A DNA stretch of 18,918 nt, taken from an uncultured Mailhella sp. (GTDB taxonomy: Bacteria > Desulfobacterota > Desulfovibrionia > Desulfovibrionales > Desulfovibrionaceae). The DNA is taken from the NCBI GenBank assembly GCA_910578585.1, contig CAJTRG010000023.1:1-18918 (forward strand). Reading direction: 5' to 3'. The notes below the pieces were generated by a model, which worked only from the letters and a program-made list of their open reading frames with translations, was not told the origin of the DNA and searched no databases. How positions within the stretch are numbered: position 1 is the stretch's first letter; every line of letters starts with the position of its first letter. A program made the position numbers and the translations under genes. Shown one piece after another: positions 8,818-15,910 of the stretch.

Positions 8818-10596
8818 TTATGCTTTGGGACAATAACTGACCAGCTTTTGGAATACGCCGTCAATATCCAAATCAGAAGTATCCACAATAATGGCTGTTT
8901 CATGGGGTCTTAGCGGATCAACTTCCCGATTTCTGTCCTGATTGTCACGGGCAATAATATTTTGCAAAATATCTTCGTATTTTTCTTCCTGCCCTTTTTG
9001 CACAAATTCATCATAACGGCGCTTTGCCCGCACTTCCGGACGCGCATCAAGGAAAAATTTAAGCGGAGCATTGGGGAAAACAGCAGTGCCCATATCTCTG
9101 CCTTCTGCCACAAGTGCAGTCTGGCTGCCAATTTCCCGCTGATACTTTTGCAGAGCTTTGCGAACTTCCGGGATTTTTCCCACAATGGAGGCCAAGCGGC
9201 CGGCTTTTTCCGTGCGGATTTCTTCGCCAATTTTTTCTCCATTTAAATACAGGACATATTGCTCATTTTCTTTCTTCAAGGCATAGGAAAACCTGGCAAA
9301 TTCCTCCTGCATTTTTTTCTCGCTCCAGTCCGCAACCTCAGCCCCCACACGCAAGCCCAAACTGCGGTACATTGCCCCTGTATCCAAATAGGCAATACCC
9401 AAATATACTGCAAGTTTCTTGGCCAAAGTACTTTTTCCTACACCGGCCGGGCCGTCAATGGTGACAATTAAATTGCCTTTACCCATGAGCTCGCGCATGG
9501 CTGTCAGGAACATGGTATTTTCTTCCACTGTGCCAATGGAAACACGGACTAAATGCGGCAAACTATAACTGGTAAGTGCCCGCACAATAATTCCTTTTTC
9601 CAAAAGTTTTTGGCAGACTTCTTTTGCTGGCAGCACAGCGGGTTCAAACATAATAAAATTGGAATGGGAAGGATAGACCTTACAGCCAAGCTCCTGCAAA
9701 GCTTTTGACATGACAGAGCGTTCTGCCATGGTATGCGTAATGGTTTTTTGTTTGAATTCCTCATCATCCAAAGCGCAAATCGCTGCTTCCTGAGCCAAAA
9801 TATTAATAGAGAAAGGCAGCCGAATACGCCACAAATAATCCGCCACAATTTCCGGCACAAAAATATAGCCAATACGCATGCCGGCAAGTCCATACACCTT
9901 TGAAAATGTCCGCATAATCGCCACATTTTCAAAGCTTGCCAGTTCGCCGATAATGGAACAGTCTTCTTCATTGCCTGCAAATTCAATATAGGCTTCATCC
10001 ACAACCAGCAAACAGGTTTTAGGCAGGGAGCGCGCAAAGGAAAGCAATTCCGCCCGATCCGCCAAGCGTCCGCTGGGGTTGTCAGGACTTGTGACAAAGC
10101 AAAGGGCTGTATTTTCATCAACCAGTGCCCGCAAGCCCTCAAAATCAAAACTGAAATCATCTTTGAGCGGGCATGTGCGGATTTCACAGTTCTGCACTTT
10201 TGCCTGCGTGGAATATAAACCAAAACAAGGCTTGAACATCACGGCATTATGTTTGCCGGGCACGGTCAAAGTGCGGAAAAGCAGGTCAATGATTTCATCA
10301 GAACCATTGCCCGCAAAAATTTGTTTTTCACTGATAAAAGGATATTTTTTCTGATAATATTTTGCCAGGGCTTTGACAAGCCTGGGATTTCCCGCCTGCG
10401 GATAGCGAAAAGCATTACCAACATTCTGCACCATGCTTTCTTTCGCAAGTTTTGAAGAACCAAAAGGGTTTTCATTACTTGCCATTTTGATAACATGGGC
10501 CAATTGATATTTTTCTTTAATTTCATCAATGGATAAGCCGGCCACATAGGGCTCAAAAGATTTGATATGTTCACAAATTGGTAATTCACTTTTCAT
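8818..10596 (-). CDS. Bifunctional fusion: histidinol-phosphate aminotransferase (HisC) + cytidylate kinase (Cmk)
   Basis: One uninterrupted 592-residue frame holds two complete enzymes. Residues 1 to about 370 are HisC, a PLP enzyme of histidine synthesis. It has FAGNGSDEIID (about 94-104), VDEAYIEF (199-206), the Schiff-base lysine K233 in RTFSKVYGLAG, and the C-terminal LVRVSIG. Residues about 374-592 are Cmk, which makes (d)CDP from (d)CMP. It has the P-loop GPAGVGKST (382-390), LDTGAMYR (404-411), GRDMGTAVFP (499-508) and ARDNQDRNREVDPLRP. The join has essentially no linker. Met371 could be an internal start, but no convincing SD precedes it. The frame's ATG follows a somewhat distant GGAG. 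Both active sites look intact. It begins the minus-strand run after the usp terminator. Confidence 0.92.
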   Translation of the reverse strand: MKSELPICEHIKSFEPYVAGLSIDEIKEKYQLAHVIKMASNENPFGSSKLAKESMVQNVGNAFRYPQAGNPRLVKALAKYYQKKYPFISEKQIFAGNGSDEIIDLLFRTLTVPGKHNAVMFKPCFGLYSTQAKVQNCEIRTCPLKDDFSFDFEGLRALVDENTALCFVTSPDNPSGRLADRAELLSFARSLPKTCLLVVDEAYIEFAGNEEDCSIIGELASFENVAIMRTFSKVYGLAGMRIGYIFVPEIVADYLWRIRLPFSINILAQEAAICALDDEEFKQKTITHTMAERSVMSKALQELGCKVYPSHSNFIMFEPAVLPAKEVCQKLLEKGIIVRALTSYSLPHLVRVSIGTVEENTMFLTAMRELMGKGNLIVTIDGPAGVGKSTLAKKLAVYLGIAYLDTGAMYRSLGLRVGAEVADWSEKKMQEEFARFSYALKKENEQYVLYLNGEKIGEEIRTEKAGRLASIVGKIPEVRKALQKYQREIGSQTALVAEGRDMGTAVFPNAPLKFFLDARPEVRAKRRYDEFVQKGQEEKYEDILQNIIARDNQDRNREVDPLRPHETAIIVDTSDLDIDGVFQKLVSYCPKA

Positions 10597-10624
10597 AAAT
10601 GCCGTAACTCCGCAAATTCCATAG

Positions 10625-10657
10625 AAAAAAGAGCTTTGGCAGATTGTGCCAAAGCCC
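10625..10657 (-). terminator. Strong intrinsic terminator after the universal stress protein gene
   Basis: On the minus strand, GGGCTTTGGCA (10657-10647) pairs with TGCCAAAGCTC (10641-10631) through a 5-nt loop, with one G-U pair. TTTTTT (10630-10625) follows. It separates usp from hisC-cmk, so the latter needs its own promoter or readthrough; no clear promoter was picked out in the 28 nt that remain. Confidence 0.9.
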
Positions 10658-10678
10658 TCAAAAATCTATTTTGTATTA

Positions 10679-11122
10679 TTATTCTGTTGGACGAATTGTC
10701 AAAACAGGAATAACTGAATTTTTAACAACCTTTTCAGCAACAGAGCCAAAAAGCATACGGTCAATACCGGTTCTGCCGTGTGTGCCCATAATGATCATAT
10801 CTGCATTTTCTCTGTCAGCGCAAGCCAGGATTTCTTCAGCAGCATAACCAATAACAACATCAGAAGTTACATTCACACCTGCAAAATTTTCTTTTACAAA
10901 TTGTTCCATAGTTGCTTTTGCGCCGTCAACAATTTCACTCACAAAGGTATCAATAGAATTAGGCGGAACATGGAAACCGGTATACTGAGTCATGGTAGGA
11001 GCAACATAAAGAGCGACTACGCTTCCACCGGACATTTGTGCAAGCATAGTTGCATAAGAAGCAACTTCCTTACTGTGTTCTGCTAAATCTAAAGCACATA
11101 CGATTTTCTTAAAAGATGCCAT
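10679..11122 (-). CDS. Universal stress protein, UspA family (ATP-binding type)
   Basis: A single-domain 147-residue protein. The C-terminal signature G113-x2-G116-x9-G126-S127 is exact for the nucleotide-binding UspA subgroup (like MJ0577 rather than E. coli UspA), and the N-terminal VCALDLAEHS strand-loop with an Asp is the usual adenine-side segment. Such proteins are cytoplasmic, often dimeric, and induced by growth arrest or stress; the precise partner is unknown. A strong SD (GGAAAGGGG) precedes the ATG. It is monocistronic: a terminator follows, and its promoter region is shared with the divergent sigma-54 gene. Confidence 0.92.
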   Translation of the reverse strand: MASFKKIVCALDLAEHSKEVASYATMLAQMSGGSVVALYVAPTMTQYTGFHVPPNSIDTFVSEIVDGAKATMEQFVKENFAGVNVTSDVVIGYAAEEILACADRENADMIIMGTHGRTGIDRMLFGSVAEKVVKNSVIPVLTIRPTE

Positions 11123-11170
11123 AATAAACCCCTTTCCAAAGATTTAAGTTTATAAAAACTTCTTGTCTTT

Positions 11171-11199
11171 ATAATAGGTATTTTTTTCCGTCTGCACAA
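11171..11199 (-). promoter_or_regulatory. Candidate sigma-70-type promoter for usp
   Basis: On the minus strand, TTGTGC (11199-11194) and TATTAT (11176-11171) are separated by 17 bp, about 50 nt before the usp start. The -10 matches consensus at five of six positions; the -35 is weak. Confidence 0.45.
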
Positions 11200-11311
11200 G
11201 CTATTAATGAGAATTTAGAAAAATATTTTTTAAAAGGGAAAAATTTGCAAGCTTAAAATGGGCAAAAAATACGCACTTAAAAATTTAAAATAAACAAAAT
11301 CAAAAGACTAA

Positions 11312-11329
11312 AAAAAGTCTAGACTTTTT
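11312..11329. repeat. 18-bp perfect palindrome touching the sigma-54 -24 box
   Basis: AAAAAGTCTAGACTTTTT is a perfect dyad whose last bases overlap the start of the -24 element. Perfect symmetry at this place suggests a dimeric regulator site, though a hairpin in minus-strand readthrough RNA is an alternative. The regulator is unknown. Confidence 0.4.
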
Positions 11330-11344
11330 GGCAAGGCTTTTGCA
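11328..11344 (+). promoter_or_regulatory. Sigma-54 (RpoN) -24/-12 promoter for the 173-residue gene
   Basis: TTGGCAAGGCTTTTGCA has the GG (11330-11331) and GC (11342-11343) dinucleotides exactly 10 bp apart, and differs from the consensus TTGGCACG-N4-TTGCA at one conserved base. The start of transcription would be near 11355, giving a leader of about 100 nt. An enhancer-binding activator is expected, but no site for one was identified with certainty; the palindrome just upstream lies closer than usual for such sites. Confidence 0.75.
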
Positions 11345-11368
11345 TAAGAGAAAGCAACCAGATTTAAA

Positions 11369-11404
11369 ACTATACTTTTTGCCTAGTTCGGCATATAGTT
11401 TTTT
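11369..11404 (+). promoter_or_regulatory. Leader hairpin with U-run (possible attenuator)
   Basis: ACTATA (11369-11374) can pair with TATAGT (11394-11399), and inside it TGCC (11380-11383) pairs with GGCA (11390-11393). TTTTT (11400-11404) follows. This resembles a weak intrinsic terminator between the sigma-54 promoter and the gene. The asymmetric bulge makes the fold uncertain. Confidence 0.35.
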
Positions 11405-11419
11405 CTATGGACTGCGTTA

Positions 11420-11441
11420 GGGCATTTCTTATGATATGCCC
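11420..11441 (+). promoter_or_regulatory. Second leader hairpin just before the SD
   Basis: GGGCAT (11420-11425) pairs with ATGCCC (11436-11441) around a 10-nt loop. The SD AAGGAG starts 3 nt later, so the fold could affect ribosome access or message stability. Confidence 0.3.
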
Positions 11442-11455
11442 CCAAGGAGTGAACT

Positions 11456-11977
11456 ATGAAGATTGACTCAGAATTAGAAAGAATTCTTCGTGCTCAGCAA
11501 CAACAGCAATCCCAAACTGTTAAGACAAAGAGTGCAAACTCCACCGCTTTTGAAGACATTTTACAAAGTGCCATGCAAGAGCCAGACGCAACACGTTTAG
11601 ATGAAGGAATTTCCCTTGCAAACCTTGAAAGATCCCCTCAAAACATGCGGATTGAGGCTGAAGATATTGAAAGGCTGCAGGCAAGTGAAGAAAACACGAG
11701 TACAAACCCCAGGCAGGCACTCTTGAATGAAATTGAAAATTCCCTCTCAAGCCTTGATATGTATACGCAAAGTATACAAAGCCAGAATGCTTCCCATAAT
11801 TTGATGAAGCAGGCATGGCAGGGGCTCATGGCGTTCAGCCAAAGCGTAAACGATTTGCGTCAAAATTATGCAAATCTTTCTGAACAAGATTCTTCCCTCG
11901 ATGCTATGATTAATGATTTGGAAATTATGGCAGTAACTGAAACTTACAAATTTAATCGTGGTGATTATAGTCTGTAA
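11456..11977 (+). CDS. Unrecognised 173-residue helical protein under sigma-54 control
   Basis: I do not recognise the family. It is a real gene by context: a strong SD (AAGGAG, 6 nt before ATG), a sigma-54 promoter upstream and a textbook terminator downstream. The sequence has no signal peptide or membrane helix and is polar. A Gln-rich start (residues 14-20) is followed by AFEDILQSAM (31-40), a middle region rich in Glu, Ser and Asn that may be flexible, and a C-terminal half (about 85-165) predicted by eye to be amphipathic helix, ending in EIMAVTETYKFNRGDYSL. The helical ends and F-x-x-I/L-L segment recall small flagellar or secreted axial proteins, and sigma-54 often controls flagellar genes, but this link is only a guess. 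Confidence 0.75.
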   Translation: MKIDSELERILRAQQQQQSQTVKTKSANSTAFEDILQSAMQEPDATRLDEGISLANLERSPQNMRIEAEDIERLQASEENTSTNPRQALLNEIENSLSSLDMYTQSIQSQNASHNLMKQAWQGLMAFSQSVNDLRQNYANLSEQDSSLDAMINDLEIMAVTETYKFNRGDYSL

Positions 11978-12001
11978 TTTTTCGCAAAAATCAGAAAAAA
12001 A

Positions 12002-12028
12002 GGAAGTCTGTTTTAGGCTTCCTTTTTT
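12002..12028 (+). terminator. Intrinsic terminator after the 173-residue gene
   Basis: GGAAGTCT (12002-12009) pairs with AGGCTTCC (12015-12022) with one G-U pair across GTTTT, then TTTTTT (12023-12028). The A-rich left flank extends the stem. Confidence 0.9.
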
Positions 12029-12108
12029 CTTTTAAGCTCAAAAACTTTTTCTTTTCAAGATACGCGCTTTATTATATTATGCATGCATTAATAATAAACG
12101 AGAAAAGA

Positions 12109-13335
12109 ATGAATCAAAAAGAAATAACCAAAAGAAAAACAGATAGGCGAGAGATTGGAAATTTCACCGTCCTTGCCACAGATGAAAATGCCCGGGCAGG
12201 ACTTTTGCAAACAGCCCACGGCGCTATTGAAACGCCTATTTTTATGCCCGTTGGCACTGTTGGCAGTGTTAAAGCCATTGCCCCTGATGATTTAGAAAAT
12301 ATTGGCGCACAAATTATTTTAGGAAATACCTATCACCTTTATTTGCGCCCTAATGATGAACTTATTGCCCGCCGCGGCGGTTTACATAAATTTATCAGCT
12401 GGAATAAACCCATTTTGACCGACAGCGGCGGCTTTCAGGTTTTCAGCCTGAGCTCTTTACGCAAAATGTCTGACGACCATGTGGAGTTTCGCTCTCACCT
12501 TGACGGCTCAAAACATATTTTTTCCCCTGAAAAAGTGATTTCCATTCAGCGCAATCTTAATTCTGATATTATGATGCAGCTGGATGAATGCATTGGCTAC
12601 GGCGCAGCCGAAAAAGATGCCCTGAAAGCCGTGGAACGAAGCACAGCTTGGGCAAAACGCTGCCGCGATGCCTATCCGCCCCATTTGGTCAATGAAATGC
12701 CTCACGATGAAATGGCTGTTGGGCAAAATTCACGGGGCAATCTCTTATTTGGGATTGTGCAGGGGGAAACCTATCCGTATTTGCGCGAAATGAGCGCGAA
12801 ATCTCTGATGGAAATCGGCATGGAAGGCTATGCCATCGGCGGGCTGGCAGTGGGTGAACCGAAGCATAAAATGATCAAAATTATCCAGCAGCTGCACCCT
12901 ATTCTGCCGCAAAGCAAGCCCCGCTATCTCATGGGCGTGGGCACGCCTCTTGATATTTTATACGGCATTGAAAACGGCGTGGATATGTTTGACTGCGTTC
13001 TGCCCACCCGAAATGCGCGAAACGGAACGCTCTACACTTATAACGGCAAAATCAACATCAAGCGCAAAGAATTTGCCGAAGACGACAGCCCCCTTGATGA
13101 ACATTGCAATTGCTATACCTGCCGCACCTTCAGCAAAGCCTACTTGCGCCACCTCTACACCAGTCAGGAAATTTTATCCTTCAGACTCAATTCCCTGCAT
13201 AATCTGACGTTCTTCCTTGACCTTGTGCGCGGTGCACGAAAAGCCATTTTTGAAGGAAGATACAAGGAATATAAAGCCCATTTTGAACAGGCCTATGCTG
13301 ATGAAAACGAAAAGTTTTTAATAGAAGAAGAATAA
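12109..13335 (+). CDS. tgt: tRNA-guanine transglycosylase (queuine tRNA-ribosyltransferase)
   Basis: This enzyme exchanges guanine 34 of GUN-anticodon tRNAs for preQ1, a step in queuosine synthesis. In 408-residue numbering it has DSGGFQ (105-110, D105 for base recognition), the nucleophile D295 in FDCVLPTR, and the zinc site C333, C335, C338 (CNCYTC) with H364. These are offset by a uniform 15 residues at the later sites relative to the Zymomonas enzyme (D280; C318, C320, C323, H349), so all key residues are present. The ATG at 12109 has a GAG-containing upstream stretch; an in-frame ATG at 12079 lacks any SD. Either start leaves a basic N-terminal extension before IGNFTVLATD. It leads a tight run with the thioesterase and mnmE. 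Confidence 0.95.
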   Translation: MNQKEITKRKTDRREIGNFTVLATDENARAGLLQTAHGAIETPIFMPVGTVGSVKAIAPDDLENIGAQIILGNTYHLYLRPNDELIARRGGLHKFISWNKPILTDSGGFQVFSLSSLRKMSDDHVEFRSHLDGSKHIFSPEKVISIQRNLNSDIMMQLDECIGYGAAEKDALKAVERSTAWAKRCRDAYPPHLVNEMPHDEMAVGQNSRGNLLFGIVQGETYPYLREMSAKSLMEIGMEGYAIGGLAVGEPKHKMIKIIQQLHPILPQSKPRYLMGVGTPLDILYGIENGVDMFDCVLPTRNARNGTLYTYNGKINIKRKEFAEDDSPLDEHCNCYTCRTFSKAYLRHLYTSQEILSFRLNSLHNLTFFLDLVRGARKAIFEGRYKEYKAHFEQAYADENEKFLIEEE

Positions 13336-13336
13336 C

Positions 13337-13765
13337 ATGAACACAATCACCAAAGAAGAACTGCAAGATCTTATTGGCAACAAAGACGCCATTGGCAAAT
13401 ATTTCCAAATTGAAGTGACAGATTTTGGCGATGATTTTGCAAAGTGCACTATGCCCATTACTGAAAAACACCAAAATCCTCTGGCCATTGCCCACGGCGG
13501 AGCAATATTCTCCCTTGCGGATTTATGCTTTGAAACTGCCTGCCACGCCGCCGGACGTTTTTGTGTGAATACGCAAACTTCCATTTCCTTTTTAAATAAA
13601 GGGGTGGGAGACAAACTTTTTGCCGCGGCAAAACTCCTCAAATCAGGCTCCAAAATGGTTGTTTATGAAGTCAAAATCACAGACCCGGAAAATACCCTTG
13701 TGGCACAAGGGCAAATCATCGGCTATTGCCTTGGCAATGTTGAAGAATTAATGCATAAGAAATAA
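13337..13765 (+). CDS. PaaI-type hotdog-fold acyl-CoA thioesterase
   Basis: The protein has 142 residues, normal for the family. The signature HGGAIFSLAD (53-62) lies on the central helix with Asp62 and the preceding NPLAIAHGG loop, and the second half (TSISFLNKG, KMVVYEVKITD, LVAQGQIIGY) follows the usual strand pattern. Relatives hydrolyse aryl- or acyl-CoA thioesters, acting as tetramers in the cytoplasm. The substrate is not predictable. The ATG lies one base after the tgt stop codon, so translation is probably coupled to tgt. Confidence 0.82.
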   Translation: MNTITKEELQDLIGNKDAIGKYFQIEVTDFGDDFAKCTMPITEKHQNPLAIAHGGAIFSLADLCFETACHAAGRFCVNTQTSISFLNKGVGDKLFAAAKLLKSGSKMVVYEVKITDPENTLVAQGQIIGYCLGNVEELMHKK

Positions 13766-13776
13766 GAAAAAATACC

Positions 13777-15321
13777 ATGAATCAAAAAGATACTATTGCT
13801 GCCATTGCCACAGGCGCCTCAGCCGGCGGACTGGGGGTTATCAGAATTTCCGGACAAAAGGCAAAAGAAATTTTGCTCACTGTTTTTCGTCCTAAAAATG
13901 AGCATTTTCAGCTAAAGCCCCGTTATATGCACTATGGCTCTTTTCTTTTCAATGAAAATGGTCAAGAGCAAATTTTGGATGAAATTCTGGCGGTCTATTT
14001 TCCTGCGCCTCATTCCTACACAGGCGAAGATGTGGCAGAAATCCATGCCCACGGCAGTACTATTTTGCTCCATACCATGCTGGAGTACATTCTTTCCCTT
14101 GGCATCCGTCAGGCAGAAGCCGGCGAATTTACCAAACGGGCATTTTTGAACGGACGTATTGATTTATCTCAGGCCGAAGCAGTGGCTGAAATTATTTCCG
14201 CTCCCAGTGTTGAGGGACTCCGCCTTGCCTCAGCCAAACTGCACGGACAGCTGGGCCAGCGCATTGAGGAACTTCGCAGCCAAATTGAATACATACGCCG
14301 CCGTCTTTGCCTTGCCATTGATTTTCCGGAAGAAGAAGGCGAGTGCCTGCCGCACGAGGAATTTCATGCTCTTACCACTAAACTGCAAAACGATATTAAG
14401 GCACTCATCAATGCTTATGAACGGGCAAAACCCTGGCAGGAAGGAGCACTCGTTGTCCTTGCAGGGCAAGTCAATGCCGGCAAATCAAGCCTGATGAATG
14501 CCCTTTTAGGCAGGGAACGCGCCATTGTCACTGAACAGGCCGGCACCACCCGTGACTATTTGGAAGAAACAACCTCTCTTAAAGGCTTGCCTGTCCGCCT
14601 GACCGATACCGCAGGACTTCGCGAAATTGCCTGGATTATGGAACATTATCCCAATACCAGCAATTATTTTGATGAAGAGCGCGCAAAAGAAATTATTGCC
14701 TCTATCAGAAACAATGCCCTTTCCGGGCAAAATACGCCTATCAATCCCATTGAGGCCGAGGGCATTTGCCGCAGTCTTGCCCTCATTGAACAGGCGGATA
14801 TTGTTTTTCTTGTTTTTGACGGCAAAGCCATTCTGGAACAATGCGGCAAAAATATAGACGCAATATTTACCCACATGCAGGCAGAACTTTCCCTGCTTCC
14901 GGCACAAAGCAAAAAACTGTGCATTTGGAATAAAGGAGACCTTGCCCCGCTGACGCAGGAAGAAATTGCTGCCCTTGAAGAAAAAGCTGCCTGTCCCGTG
15001 CTTTGTCTTGCTGCCCGCGAAAAACAGCAAGGAACATATTTCCACCATACCATTGATGATCTCGCGCAAAAAGCCTATGCCATGCTGGTGATAAGTGACA
15101 GGCAGCAAAATGAAATTGCTCCTAACCGCAGACAAGCGGGACTTTTGCAAAAGGCCTGTGAGGAACTTAATATTCTGCATACGGAAATAGATATTCTTCC
15201 TCCTGATATCACGGCTATCCGCCTTGAAAGTGCGGCTGATTATCTGGGGAATATCACCGGCTTATGCCATGTGGACGAAACCTTTAATGCCATTTTTGAA
15301 GAATTTTGCATAGGCAAATAA
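13777..15321 (+). CDS. mnmE: tRNA modification GTPase MnmE with a switch II insertion
   Basis: MnmE and MnmG add the aminomethyl or carboxymethylaminomethyl group to U34 of certain tRNAs. Seen in 514 residues: the N-terminal folate-binding domain (DTIAAIATG, then GGLGVIRISG at 17-26), helical parts, and the G domain with GQVNAGKSS (230-238), AGTTRD (255-260), DTAGLRE (277-283) and NKGD (385-388). The C terminus is FCIGK, carrying the catalytic Cys (C511). E. coli MnmE has 454 residues. Here roughly 37 extra residues (about 284-320) sit between DTAGLRE and the helix that leads to IEQAD, that is, in or next to switch II. It starts 11 nt after the thioesterase stop with only a weak purine-rich SD. 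Confidence 0.93.
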   Translation: MNQKDTIAAIATGASAGGLGVIRISGQKAKEILLTVFRPKNEHFQLKPRYMHYGSFLFNENGQEQILDEILAVYFPAPHSYTGEDVAEIHAHGSTILLHTMLEYILSLGIRQAEAGEFTKRAFLNGRIDLSQAEAVAEIISAPSVEGLRLASAKLHGQLGQRIEELRSQIEYIRRRLCLAIDFPEEEGECLPHEEFHALTTKLQNDIKALINAYERAKPWQEGALVVLAGQVNAGKSSLMNALLGRERAIVTEQAGTTRDYLEETTSLKGLPVRLTDTAGLREIAWIMEHYPNTSNYFDEERAKEIIASIRNNALSGQNTPINPIEAEGICRSLALIEQADIVFLVFDGKAILEQCGKNIDAIFTHMQAELSLLPAQSKKLCIWNKGDLAPLTQEEIAALEEKAACPVLCLAAREKQQGTYFHHTIDDLAQKAYAMLVISDRQQNEIAPNRRQAGLLQKACEELNILHTEIDILPPDITAIRLESAADYLGNITGLCHVDETFNAIFEEFCIGK

Positions 15322-15361
15322 AGAAAGCCCTCGCTCATACCACCAAAAAACAAAAATTTTT

Positions 15362-15390
15362 TTCGCAAAAATAACTAATGCATTTATAAA
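15362..15390 (+). promoter_or_regulatory. Tentative promoter for yajC-secDF
   Basis: TTCGCA and TATAAA are spaced by 17 bp in a very A+T-rich stretch. The -10 is good but the -35 is poor, and other pairs nearby are possible. Confidence 0.25.
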
Positions 15391-15411
15391 AAAAATACGT
15401 TATATAGGATT

Positions 15412-15432
15412 TTGATATTGCCAAAATATCAA
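15412..15432. repeat. AT-rich inverted repeat in the yajC upstream region
   Basis: TTGATATT (15412-15419) and AATATCAA (15425-15432) are an exact 8-bp inverted repeat with a 5-nt spacer, about 55 nt before yajC. It could be an operator or a leader hairpin. No convincing terminator for mnmE is visible in this 150-nt gap. Confidence 0.3.
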
Positions 15433-15485
15433 GAATGATTATTTTTTTACTACCTTCTTGGTAAATTCTTATTTTGGAGGCTTCA

Positions 15486-15836
15486 ATGCTTACCTCTATT
15501 GCTTATGCTGCTGCCGGAAATCCAGGTGCTGCTGGTGATGCAGGCGGAATGTTCGCTTCATTTGTACCCCTTATTCTTATGTTTGTTGTGTTCTATTTCC
15601 TCTTGATCCGTCCACAACAAAAAAGAGCTAAACAACACAAAGAAATGCTCAACGCACTCAAAAAAGGTGATTATGTTATTACCTCTGGCGGCTTGCTTGG
15701 TCGTATTGTTGAAGTTAATGGAGATATTTTCACCATTGACCTTGGCGACTCAAAAGTTCGTACTCCCCGCTCCTATGTAAGCGGAACATATGATCCTAAA
15801 AATTTGGAAAGCGTTCCTGCTGACGAATCCAAATAA
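15486..15836 (+). CDS. yajC: Sec translocon accessory subunit YajC
   Basis: The protein has 116 residues with one membrane helix (about 22-43, SFVPLILMFVVFYFLL) after an Ala/Gly-rich leader, then the family motif IRPQQKRAKQHKEM and a cytoplasmic SH3-like domain with KKGDYVITSGGLLGRIVEV. YajC associates with SecD and SecF at the translocon. The start at 15486 is fixed by GGAGG (15476-15480) with 5-nt spacing; an earlier in-frame TTG at 15474 overlaps that SD. Confidence 0.95.
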   Translation: MLTSIAYAAAGNPGAAGDAGGMFASFVPLILMFVVFYFLLIRPQQKRAKQHKEMLNALKKGDYVITSGGLLGRIVEVNGDIFTIDLGDSKVRTPRSYVSGTYDPKNLESVPADESK

Positions 15837-15849
15837 ATAATACAAATTT

Positions 15850-15876
15850 ACCTCTCCTTTCGGGAGAGGTTTCTTT
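15850..15876 (+). terminator. GC-rich hairpin between yajC and secD, probably a partial terminator
   Basis: ACCTCTCC (15850-15857) pairs perfectly with GGAGAGGT (15863-15870) across TTTCG, followed by TTCTTT. The interrupted U-run suggests partial termination or 3'-end protection that would make yajC message more abundant than secDF. Confidence 0.55.
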
Positions 15877-15910
15877 GTAGAGAAAGCCAAAATTCAATTT
15901 GGGAAAATCC

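Noticed and set aside
9484..9486. Independent start codon for cmk (Met371 of the fusion)
   Set aside because: No stop codon separates the domains and only a weak GAG lies too close upstream, so a separate gene is not supported, though internal initiation is not excluded.
9549..10223. Long alternative frame within hisC-cmk (224 codons, minus strand)
   Set aside because: It overlaps the HisC domain in another frame, is Cys/Trp-rich, and has no recognisable domain.
10631..10657. Sigma-54-like TTTGGCAC on the minus strand inside the usp terminator
   Set aside because: The GC dinucleotide at the required 10-bp spacing is absent; the sequence is explained by the terminator stem.
12029..12108. PreQ1 riboswitch before tgt
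   Set aside because: The short A+T-rich leader shows no plausible preQ1 aptamer stem-loop and pseudoknot arrangement.
14506..15180. Long antisense open frame across mnmE (224 codons, minus strand)
   Set aside because: It is fully inside mnmE, which has all its motifs; the product is low-complexity and resembles no family, and there is no SD.
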